Below the pieces are notes generated by a model that did not search any database, had not been told where the DNA came from, and worked only from the letters and a program-made list of their open reading frames with translations. A stretch of DNA of 37,133 nt from Thermoplasmata archaeon (GTDB lineage Archaea; Thermoplasmatota; Thermoplasmata; GCA-020350865): NCBI GenBank assembly GCA_020351895.1, contig CP070672.1, positions 2,659,419 to 2,696,551 of the forward strand. Direction: 5' to 3'. Made by a program: the position numbers and the translations under genes. Numbering within the stretch: the first letter of the stretch is position 1; each line of letters begins with the position of its first letter. This document shows, piece by piece, positions 16,070 through 24,248 of the stretch.

Positions 16070-17707
16070 ATGGCAGACAAGGTCAGATATACAGTCAAGG
16101 AGAAAATTTTGGTTCATCTCCTTTCCTTTTCGAAATTCAAGGACGAGGTCGAGGTGCCTGCCCAGACATCCCAGGAGGGGATGGCAAAGGCCGTTGGAGT
16201 TAGAAGAAGCCATATCGCCTCTGCGTTAAAAGACCTAAAAGGTGCAGAGCTTGTGGAGGAGAAAAAAGCGAGGATCCAAGGACAGGAGAGGCGAAAGAAC
16301 GCCTATTTTCTGAGCCATTTAGGACAGGACGAGGCACTGAGGTTGAAGGAGGCGGTTTTAGAAAAAAAAATCACATTAAAAAAAGAGGATGGGACTCATT
16401 TAGAAATAAAGATATCAGAGCTAAAGGACCACATCCCACAAAAGCTGAGTGTCTTGGAGGTTCTAAACCGACTTTCTGAGGACGGAACCTTTCATGAAAA
16501 ACAGGAAATAGAGCCAGGAATAGGAGCAAGGGAATTGGAGAGAAAAGTTGTTTGCCCGTTCTGCGGCCAGGCAAATAAGAACTTCGAGCTCAACCTCGTA
16601 CCCCTGCAAAACGGTACACCCGGTTTTATGGTGCCATGCTTTTTCTGTGGAAAAGAATTTATTGCTGTGGAGGTTTTCTCGGAAGATGGCGGTGTAAAAA
16701 ACTATATCCCCACATTTCTACCCTTGGATGCCCCCCAGCAGCAGTTCTTCCCGCAGCCGTTTAAAGCTGCAAATTCCTTGTTCGTGAGCCTGGGACTGTT
16801 TTTCATGATGGCCTCCTTCTCTTTGGGTTTGATAGTTGCCCTTGGATACCTGTCAACCGGTTTTTATGCCTTCGTTCCTGTTGGTCTTGTAATCAGCCTT
16901 CTTCTCTTATTCATGGGTTTGAAGGACGTGAGGCATCTGGACGCAATTTCCAGGAGGATCGTGATAATAATCGGGGCTGTTTTCATAGGCTTTGTTTCCG
17001 TCTTTGTTGGCCTTTTAGCAGGTGTGGAATATGAAGGGGAGCAGGCATGGATTTTAGCCTCGGTCGTGCTTCCAGCCTTCGCAGTCTTCATTTTCGGAAA
17101 ACCCTTGGCAAGGAGTCTGAGAAGCGAATTATCCATGTCCCTTGGCGTTTTTCTGGTTCTCTTTGGATTTTTCACAATCGCCTTTTACGACCTATTCTCC
17201 TGGTCCTCATGGTTTTCCCCATTTTGGGTGATATCAGGGGCTTTGATGGTCTTCACATCATATGAAATCGAAAGGCTGAATAGGGAAAAGATCCTGTGGG
17301 CAATTTGCATGGGCGGAGGGGCCTTCGTCGCCGTTTTCTGCCTGGTCGTTATTATGTCCCAAGGAACCGATCTTTGGCCATATAAAGCCATAAGTGCCCT
17401 TCTATGGCTGCTTATGGGGGTCTTTCTCGTGCTCTTGAGATTCCTTGATTTTGAGTCTTTCGAAAAAAGCCTTTCAGCCTTAAGAAGCTCTCTGGTCTCG
17501 GGTATAGGGGTACTTTTTATCCTGACAGGAATCCTGCTTGCTTTAAACAGTAGAGTCATGGAATCTGTGGTGGAGTTCTTTATCGGTATTCCCATAATCT
17601 GGTTGGGCCTCGGAAATGTCAAGGAATTCACTCCATCCCAATTGAGCATAATCGCCTTCGTCATAGCATCCGAGGTCTTCACAGTGTTCTCCTTTGTTTT
17701 TTTCTAA
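16070..17707 (+). CDS. Winged-helix / zinc-ribbon / polytopic membrane protein
   Basis: 545 residues. Residues 1-145 are a winged-helix module clearly paralogous to the N-terminus of the STAND regulator (shared EKILxHLL...F.D..EVP..T.EGxAKAV..RRS.......L.G...VE......G..RR...YFL). Residues about 163-205 form a zinc-ribbon-like segment with two CxxC pairs (CPFCGQ and CFFCGK). From about 235 to the end there are 10-12 TM helices. The arrangement is a one-component membrane regulator: cytoplasmic DNA-binding head and a membrane sensor without enzymatic motifs. The ligand is unknown. A downstream position relative to A2M and its small partner suggests joint function. The 3' end is immediately followed by the operator of the ArsR-like gene. 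Confidence 0.8.
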   Translation: MADKVRYTVKEKILVHLLSFSKFKDEVEVPAQTSQEGMAKAVGVRRSHIASALKDLKGAELVEEKKARIQGQERRKNAYFLSHLGQDEALRLKEAVLEKKITLKKEDGTHLEIKISELKDHIPQKLSVLEVLNRLSEDGTFHEKQEIEPGIGARELERKVVCPFCGQANKNFELNLVPLQNGTPGFMVPCFFCGKEFIAVEVFSEDGGVKNYIPTFLPLDAPQQQFFPQPFKAANSLFVSLGLFFMMASFSLGLIVALGYLSTGFYAFVPVGLVISLLLLFMGLKDVRHLDAISRRIVIIIGAVFIGFVSVFVGLLAGVEYEGEQAWILASVVLPAFAVFIFGKPLARSLRSELSMSLGVFLVLFGFFTIAFYDLFSWSSWFSPFWVISGALMVFTSYEIERLNREKILWAICMGGGAFVAVFCLVVIMSQGTDLWPYKAISALLWLLMGVFLVLLRFLDFESFEKSLSALRSSLVSGIGVLFILTGILLALNSRVMESVVEFFIGIPIIWLGLGNVKEFTPSQLSIIAFVIASEVFTVFSFVFF

Positions 17708-17722
17708 ATGTCACCTACATGT
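17708..17722 (+). promoter_or_regulatory. Operator-like ATGTCAnnTACATGT, ArsR-like gene promoter
   Basis: ATGTCACCTACATGT overlaps the last coding base region and stop of the preceding gene. It matches 13 of 15 positions of 11114-11128; only the two central bases differ. TATA-like TTTAATATATA follows at 17733-17743 with the same spacing as at the A2M promoter. Confidence 0.65.
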
Positions 17723-17769
17723 GTACGAAGCGTTTAATATATACATTGTACATATTTTATCATGGAGCC

Positions 17770-18075
17770 ATGAAGAGGATGAATGCAAAAAGTAATATGA
17801 TTTCCCAAGAGGTAGGTGCCAAAAAGCTCACCTTTGACGAGCAGCTGTTGAAGGCTCTCTCATCACCCACCCGTATCGAGATTTTAAAAAACCTTCACCA
17901 TAGGCAGATGACTTTAACTGATTTATCGAGAATCATGAAGTTCGCCAAGTCAACGGTCCACGAGCATCTCATGAGATTACTTGCCGCCGGGTTGATTCAC
18001 AGGATCACAGGCAGGAAGTGGATTTATTACAGGCTATCCAGGAAAGGAAACTGTGTTGTTGGGATCATGGGGTGA
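17770..18075 (+). CDS. ArsR-like winged-helix transcriptional regulator
   Basis: 101 residues from ATG 17770. The open frame extends upstream to 17719, but that part covers the TATA box (17733-17743) and cannot be translated from this promoter. GGAG (17764-17767) lies close to this ATG, and ATG 17779 is a second option. The domain is a single winged helix: ALSSPTRIEILKNLHHRQMTLTDLSRIMKFAKSTVHEHLMRLLAAGLIHRITGRKWIYYRLSRKG, typical of ArsR-type regulators. No metal-binding Cys cluster is seen, so the signal is unknown. It is the obvious candidate to bind the ATGTCAnnTACATGT sites at its own and the A2M promoter. It lies between two large membrane/surface genes on the same strand. Confidence 0.85.
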   Translation: MKRMNAKSNMISQEVGAKKLTFDEQLLKALSSPTRIEILKNLHHRQMTLTDLSRIMKFAKSTVHEHLMRLLAAGLIHRITGRKWIYYRLSRKGNCVVGIMG

Positions 18076-18208
18076 GTTGTGATTATGGATTTTGAATAGG
18101 TACCATTTAATACATGATTTCCTGCACCTTATGATATTCACTGCGTAAAATTTAATTACCAAAAATACTGGTCATCCATTAAACCTTTATACAACCCTAA
18201 AGATAACT

Positions 18209-18217
18209 TTTAAATAC
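18209..18217 (+). promoter_or_regulatory. TATA box for 1613-residue surface protein
   Basis: TTTTAAATA about 25-30 bp before ATG 18239, suggesting a leaderless or very short-leader transcript. The ATGTCAnnTACATGT motif is not present here. Confidence 0.5.
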
Positions 18218-18238
18218 ACTAAAACAGAGGAAGAATAA

Positions 18239-21200
18239 ATGGTGACAAAATCCAGAAATTATGGGCCTCGAAATGAGAGGATATTTCCTCTGATTGTGAC
18301 CCTCATTTTACTGCTCAGCATTGTGATGTTTGTCGTCCCAATGTTCTCTCCCTCAGCATCTGGAACCACCCATGGATTGACAGGGGCAACCAGTACCGAA
18401 GAGGAGGACAACGGGCCAAACGATGCCAATCCTGCCTTCTTCCAAGTAAGATGGGATTCCTCATCAAATCACTGCATAGAGGGTAATTACACGGTGAGTT
18501 CCGGATATCCTCTTACCATTGATCCGGGTTGCAACATTTACTTCAATGGGTCCTACAGTATAATCGTGCAAGGGACCCTCTATGCCCAGGGAACCCCCGC
18601 CAGTAGAATCACTTTCACATCCAACAGCACCTCACCCGGAATTGGTAATTGGAGCTCCATAGATTTCGCAGGTGGGGGAGGCAGTATTGAATACTGTAAT
18701 ATAGAATATGCAACTGAAGGAATCCATCTGGATTCAACCAATCCCATCATAATCAGCGATAATACCATTACGAACTGCGAATTTGGAATTAACGGCACCC
18801 ATCCCTCTCCTGCATTCACAAATAACGATATTTCTTACAACAATCGGTCGGGAATTAAAATCGAATCTCCAGTCTCAGGAGTGAATTTCCAGGCCACGGG
18901 CAATACAATCGTGGGTAACATGGGAGGTGATGGAGGAATTGAAGTATATTCTACCACCGGTACAATCACTGCTGCAATCACTGGGAACGAGGTGAATGAT
19001 AACTCTGCAAACGGTGTCTATCTGTGGTCCAGCCTAGCGGACATCACGGCAACCATAAATGGAAACACTTTCGACAATAACGGTCACGGTCCAACATCTG
19101 GTGATGGGATATTCATTGTGGCAGAAGGTCCAACTGCCATACTGGATGCCACAATACAAAACAACAATATTACCCGAAATTTCTGGGGCATTTGGCTCAC
19201 CAATGATTGGATGACGGCTGGAACCGATATTGTATGTAACATTTCCAGCAACAAGATTTTGGATAATGGCGACGGCATTTATTTGGATTGTTGGGGATCG
19301 ATTTCTGCAGATATCTGGAACAACAACCTCACCAACAACAGCGGAGCAGGGGCAATATATAGTGACACCATGGATGGTGATGGCCAATACCGCATAATAG
19401 ACAACGTAATCTGGAAAAACAACGATGGCATCTATCTCGATTACTTCTATTTTACCCCGGCAAACCGCAAGCTCTACGCAGAAATCACCCACAATAGGGT
19501 GGAAAACAACATGGGTTCCAGTATAGACCTTTTTTCCGACGAGGAACTGGAATTAATTGCAGTGAGAAATGAGATATACGATAATGATGATGGGATATTT
19601 GCATTCTCGTGGGATGGACCTTTAACCGCTTCCATACACCACAATTCTATCCAAAACAACGATGGTATAGGATTGGGTGTTGACACCTTAGACATCCTTT
19701 CCCTGAACATGACAGGCAACCAGGTTACTGATAATTGGTATGATAATTTATATTTATATACTGATAGTAATGGGTTTTTTGACGTCAGGAACAACGATTT
19801 CTCAGGCAGCCTGAATGGGAATGGTGTATTTTTCGAAAATTTCCACGAGCCTGGTATTTTCAAAGACAATATCGTAAACGGCAACGCTCAAAGCGGTCTT
19901 GAGTTTTGGGATTGCATTAATATCACTATCCTCAACACGACCTTAAATAACAATCTTTTTGGAGTGACCTGCTATAACTCCTCTGTGAACATAACAAACT
20001 CTTCGATTCTATCCACGTCATACGATTTCAATCTGTCAAGTGATTCCCATGTAACGGCCCTCAACACAACCTTCGACAACTCCTCAGCCAATTTCGAGGA
20101 TCCAGAATCTGACCTTTCTGTTCGCTGGTTTTTGGATGTGGAGGTTGTGGACGGTAATGGAATGGGGGTGGACAGTGCAGACGTCTTAGTGAACGACTCC
20201 CTTGGAAGCAACGAATGGAGCGGAAATACAGGCTTAGGTAACAATGGATGGGTATACTTTATTCCAGCAACAGAATATATTCAGAACACCTCAGGCAAAA
20301 CCTTCACCACACCTCATAACGTCAGCGCGAAAAGGGCTCCTGAGCATGGATTTTCCCTTCCCCGGATTTGGAAAAGCCGAAATGTCACGGTCATGATCAA
20401 TTCCAAACCGGATTCCGAAGACCTTTCTCCGGCTGGCGGATTTCCGGGAATCGTTTTTCGCAACAGTACCCTTTTCATACATTCGAATGCCAGTGATTTT
20501 AAGGATCCCGAGGATCAACTGATCCCCTATTTCGATTACAGGGATCCCAACTCCGCACTCTGGAATACCTCCTTTTTTTCTGATCCTGCCACATACATCG
20601 GAACCGTTCCTTCAGGTTACTGGTCAATACCTTTTTCTCCCCCTGTTTCTGCACCTTTGGGATGGTACGATTTCAGGGTGAGATTCGAGGACAGCATAGG
20701 GGAATACAGCGATTACATCTATGCCAACGACATCGTCGTAGTTAAAAACAACCCACCAGTCGCTTTGGATCTTACAAGTGAAAGCCAAAGGGTTTTCAGA
20801 ACCCAGTCCATAAGCATCTATGCAAATGGTACTGACGTTGAAGATCCTGAGGATTTACTTACGGCATATTTCGAATACTACGATCCAGGCTCGTCAAGCT
20901 GGACAACGGACTATCTCCTGGGGCCAACCTACAACGGTGAGGCATGGATGGTCTCGTTTTCTCCTCCTTCCGATGCCGAGCCAGGCATGTACGATTTTCA
21001 CGTCAGTTTCGGCGATTCGGAGGGAGATTTGAGCAATCTGATATTCATCCCCTTCTTCGTTGAGGTCCTAAACAACGTTCCCACTTCAACTGACATCATC
21101 ATTTCCTCATCAAGTGTGTTTCGGACAGATACCCTGGTCATATATGCCAACGGTTTTGATGTTGAGGATAACGAAGGTGATCTGACACCACACTTCGAGT

Positions 21201-23080
21201 ACCTGGAGCCTGGAGAGACTTCATGGAAAACGGAGCATCTATTCGATCCCGTCTATATTGGCGGTCAGTGGAGGATCAATTTCACTCCTTCCTCTGAGGC
21301 CCTCTTGGGAATCTACGATTTCAGGGTACATTTCAATGATTCTTCACTTGCCTTTAGTCCTTGGATATATGAAAACCAAAGCGTGTCTGTGAACAATAAT
21401 CTGCCGATGGCCGAGGACATATCCTCATCTGCGAATGAGGTTTATCGAGGTGAGCTTGTATACATCTTCGCCAATGGGTCCGATACAGAGGATGAGGAAG
21501 AGGACTTTAGCCCAGAATTCTCTTATAGATTAATAGGCAGTTTGAATTGGGATAACATCTATTTTTCCGGCATGACAACCACGGCTTCTGGCTGGAGGAT
21601 TGAATTTGCTCCAGCTCTTGATATGATCCTGGGTGATTACGAGATAAGAATGGGATTTTATGATTCCGCCGGCGACTTCAGCGATTGGCTTCCTCTCATC
21701 GGGTCTATATCTGTTCTTAACAACAAGCCGAAAGTTGGGAGCATCGATACCACCGACTCCCAGATATACAGGACCGAATCCACTGTTGTCTATGCTTCCG
21801 TTTCAGATACCGAAAATCTACCTGCTGATTTGATGTGTTCATTTGAGTACAAACACTCAGGTTCCATCACATGGACCGATCTTCCAGGTGAGAGTTACAG
21901 TTCAAGTAATGATCGTTTCGAGGTCAGCTTCACCCCCTCTGCCACGGCGGAAGTGGGGGATTACGATTTCAGGGTTGAGGTTTTGGATTCTGACGGAGCT
22001 AGTAGTGGTTGGAAATACCTCAACGAAAGCCTTGAGGTTCAAAACAATCTCCCAAGCGTGTTGGACTTCACTTTGTCTGCCTCTGAGGTTTTTCGAGGGG
22101 AAGAAATCCACATTTACGCCAATGCCCAGGATGACGATAAAGATGAACGCGATCTTATTGTAACCTTTGAATACTCATTACAAGGAGGAGTCTGGGAAAA
22201 CCTCCATCTCGGAACACCAGAATATACCAACTCCAAATGGCAGGTTCTGTTTTTAGCTTCCAAAGATGCCGATTTCGGGGATTACAGCTTCCGGGTGAGG
22301 GTTGATGATGGAGAGGAGCTCAGCAACTGGATGTACAACTATAATGCCGTGGAAGTAAAAAACAACCTTCCCATCGTACAAATCCATACACCAGGTGTTC
22401 AAGAAAGTGGCACAGTTTCCTTCACGGCCACGGTATCCGATTCCGAGGATTCGCTGTCATCTTTGATCTTCCAATGGAATTTCGGGGATGGCCAAATCTC
22501 AAGCGAGCAGAATCCAGTGCATACTTTCAGTGAATCAGGATCCTACACAGTATCCCTGACTGTAACAGACGATGATGGGGGAGTGAGTGTTGACACAGTA
22601 CAAATAGAGATCGAAGAAGAAACAACACCGGGATCTGATGACGATACCATAGCCGGTATACCGCTATGGTTATTACTCGTTTTGATTCTTTGCATAGTTG
22701 TTGTGTTGATTTCGGTAATCGTCTTACTTAAAAGGAAAAAGCCTGAAGAGGAAATCGAAGTCTGGCAACCCGAAGCCACAGCAGCAACAACACCTTCCCC
22801 GCCTCCTTCTGTGACACCTCCAGTGGCGGCAGCGCCGGCTCCTACCCCAGAACCTACACTCGCTCGTCCTCTTCCTCCTCCACCCAAACAGGCCAAACCC
22901 AAACCGAAAGTGGCTCCCGTGGCACCTCCACCACCCACCGCTGCTGTTAAGCCCGAGCCAACCAGTATGAAGAACCTCAAATGCCCCAAATGCCAAAAGA
23001 CCTTCAGAATACCCCTTAAGAAGGGACCTCAAAGCATAACTTGTCCACATTGTGGAACTTCAGGTAAGATAATTTTATAA
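18239..23080 (+). CDS. Surface protein: beta-helix, Ig-like repeats, PKD, TM and cytoplasmic zinc ribbon
   Basis: 1613 residues. Domains in order: signal peptide/anchor (about 15-42); right-handed beta-helix with Asn-rich coils (about 60-640); a short linker domain; six repeats of about 100-110 residues (about 735-1378), each with a core like VFRTDTLVIYANGxDVEDxEGDLTPxFEY...GxYDFRVxFxDS...NNxP, probably Ig-like beta sandwiches; a PKD domain (about 1379-1458, WNFGDG...HTFSESGSYTVSLTVTDDDGG); TM helix (1474-1495) followed by LLKRKK; a Pro/Ala-rich stretch (1502-1575); and a C-terminal zinc ribbon (Cys 1582, 1585, 1602, 1605; CPKCQKTF and CPHCG). The outer part is a typical adhesin or S-layer-associated stalk. 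The zinc ribbon must lie in the cytoplasm, which is unusual for a surface protein and points to an internal partner or signalling role. Confidence 0.88.
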   Translation: MVTKSRNYGPRNERIFPLIVTLILLLSIVMFVVPMFSPSASGTTHGLTGATSTEEEDNGPNDANPAFFQVRWDSSSNHCIEGNYTVSSGYPLTIDPGCNIYFNGSYSIIVQGTLYAQGTPASRITFTSNSTSPGIGNWSSIDFAGGGGSIEYCNIEYATEGIHLDSTNPIIISDNTITNCEFGINGTHPSPAFTNNDISYNNRSGIKIESPVSGVNFQATGNTIVGNMGGDGGIEVYSTTGTITAAITGNEVNDNSANGVYLWSSLADITATINGNTFDNNGHGPTSGDGIFIVAEGPTAILDATIQNNNITRNFWGIWLTNDWMTAGTDIVCNISSNKILDNGDGIYLDCWGSISADIWNNNLTNNSGAGAIYSDTMDGDGQYRIIDNVIWKNNDGIYLDYFYFTPANRKLYAEITHNRVENNMGSSIDLFSDEELELIAVRNEIYDNDDGIFAFSWDGPLTASIHHNSIQNNDGIGLGVDTLDILSLNMTGNQVTDNWYDNLYLYTDSNGFFDVRNNDFSGSLNGNGVFFENFHEPGIFKDNIVNGNAQSGLEFWDCINITILNTTLNNNLFGVTCYNSSVNITNSSILSTSYDFNLSSDSHVTALNTTFDNSSANFEDPESDLSVRWFLDVEVVDGNGMGVDSADVLVNDSLGSNEWSGNTGLGNNGWVYFIPATEYIQNTSGKTFTTPHNVSAKRAPEHGFSLPRIWKSRNVTVMINSKPDSEDLSPAGGFPGIVFRNSTLFIHSNASDFKDPEDQLIPYFDYRDPNSALWNTSFFSDPATYIGTVPSGYWSIPFSPPVSAPLGWYDFRVRFEDSIGEYSDYIYANDIVVVKNNPPVALDLTSESQRVFRTQSISIYANGTDVEDPEDLLTAYFEYYDPGSSSWTTDYLLGPTYNGEAWMVSFSPPSDAEPGMYDFHVSFGDSEGDLSNLIFIPFFVEVLNNVPTSTDIIISSSSVFRTDTLVIYANGFDVEDNEGDLTPHFEYLEPGETSWKTEHLFDPVYIGGQWRINFTPSSEALLGIYDFRVHFNDSSLAFSPWIYENQSVSVNNNLPMAEDISSSANEVYRGELVYIFANGSDTEDEEEDFSPEFSYRLIGSLNWDNIYFSGMTTTASGWRIEFAPALDMILGDYEIRMGFYDSAGDFSDWLPLIGSISVLNNKPKVGSIDTTDSQIYRTESTVVYASVSDTENLPADLMCSFEYKHSGSITWTDLPGESYSSSNDRFEVSFTPSATAEVGDYDFRVEVLDSDGASSGWKYLNESLEVQNNLPSVLDFTLSASEVFRGEEIHIYANAQDDDKDERDLIVTFEYSLQGGVWENLHLGTPEYTNSKWQVLFLASKDADFGDYSFRVRVDDGEELSNWMYNYNAVEVKNNLPIVQIHTPGVQESGTVSFTATVSDSEDSLSSLIFQWNFGDGQISSEQNPVHTFSESGSYTVSLTVTDDDGGVSVDTVQIEIEEETTPGSDDDTIAGIPLWLLLVLILCIVVVLISVIVLLKRKKPEEEIEVWQPEATAATTPSPPPSVTPPVAAAPAPTPEPTLARPLPPPPKQAKPKPKVAPVAPPPPTAAVKPEPTSMKNLKCPKCQKTFRIPLKKGPQSITCPHCGTSGKIIL

Positions 23081-23115
23081 TGGAGTAGGGCCTTTGATAT
23101 TGGATCACGCTTTAT

Positions 23116-24189
23116 TTATTCTCCTTTTACCCTCCTTAAAATCCGCAAGAAGTTTCCCCCCAATATCCCCTCTATCTCGCTTTCAGAAAGTCCTCTATAT
23201 AGAAGAAGCTGAGTTAATTTCGGGAAGTCGGCAACATCCCTGAGACCATTGGGGGTAGGTACCAAACCATCTAGATCGGACCCTATGGATGCATGCCTTG
23301 CACCCACAAGCTCCACCACATGCATTATATGGTCCACAACCAACGAAAGCGGTGCACAATAATTCTTGGCTGTAAATCTCGGCGAGACCATGATACCGAT
23401 TATGCCATCTCGCTCGGAAACGGCTTTTATCTCGGAATCCTTGACGTTACGCCATAATGGAAAGAGCCCGTGGCAGTTTGTATGGGATACCATCACAGGT
23501 TCCTTTACATAATCCACGGTCTCCATGAAAGTGGGAGTTGCTGTGTGTGCCAAATCGATTACCAAACACAGCCTACGCATTTTTTCCAGTACCTCTTTTC
23601 CGAAGCCTGAAAGACCTGTGAACTTCGGTTTTTTATCGAAATTTGAGATTGCAGCCTCATTGCTTTCAAAGTGAGCCAACGTTACATAGCATAGACCGCG
23701 CTTTTGCAATGCATCAAGAACCTCTATTTTTCCCTCAATCAAATGCAAACCCTCCAGGCCAGGAAAAAGTGCGATTCTATCCTCCTTTTTTGCGCTGATA
23801 AAATCTCCCGCGGATCTTACCAGAGTAAGGCTGCCTTTAGAATCCAAAATAACTCTATCCATGGTGTTCATAAAGCCATTCAACCATCCTATCTTAGAGC
23901 CTCTGCGGCTTAAAATTGGTATTTTGGCAATCCCGCATCCAAGGGCAGAAATCCCTCCCTCTTTCAATCGCGGTATGTCGGTGAGCGGCCGCAGGGGATT
24001 GAAATACCTTGGCGCGCCGTGTCGCTTGTTCAAGTTGAACTTGAATGATGCGCAGTACATCAGAATATCGTTATGCAAATCCACAACCAAAGATCTGTTG
24101 TGGAGCTCTTTTGCATGATCACCAACCACAATTTCTGGATGATTCCGCATCCCTTCAATAAAACCACCTAAGGCCATACCAATACTCAT
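23116..24189 (-). CDS. Membrane dipeptidase family M19 (renal dipeptidase-like)
   Basis: Zinc-dependent dipeptidase. Every metal-binding position of the family can be seen: DLHND (first His and Asp), the Glu of LEGLHLIEG, DLAH, SHTN, and GSDLDG near the C-terminus. Family members hydrolyse dipeptides, often with a D-residue or Cys-Gly at the C-terminal side. No signal peptide is present, so it should act in the cytoplasm. A TTG at 24219 would add 10 residues; ATG 24189 (MSIGMALGGFIEGM) is preferred because a TATA-like CTATATT lies about 30 bp upstream, but the N-terminus is uncertain. It follows the PLP enzyme on the same strand, 29-59 nt away, so the pair may be one operon. Confidence 0.85.
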   Translation of the reverse strand: MSIGMALGGFIEGMRNHPEIVVGDHAKELHNRSLVVDLHNDILMYCASFKFNLNKRHGAPRYFNPLRPLTDIPRLKEGGISALGCGIAKIPILSRRGSKIGWLNGFMNTMDRVILDSKGSLTLVRSAGDFISAKKEDRIALFPGLEGLHLIEGKIEVLDALQKRGLCYVTLAHFESNEAAISNFDKKPKFTGLSGFGKEVLEKMRRLCLVIDLAHTATPTFMETVDYVKEPVMVSHTNCHGLFPLWRNVKDSEIKAVSERDGIIGIMVSPRFTAKNYCAPLSLVVDHIMHVVELVGARHASIGSDLDGLVPTPNGLRDVADFPKLTQLLLYRGLSESEIEGILGGNFLRILRRVKGE

Positions 24190-24248
24190 GGGCAAACCAG
24201 CTAACCCATAATTGTTCAATATAGAAAAAGATGATGCCCTGAATCTGA

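Noticed and set aside
17719..17769. Upstream start for the ArsR-like gene
   Set aside because: The segment covers the TATA box and operator region, so it should not be in the mRNA.
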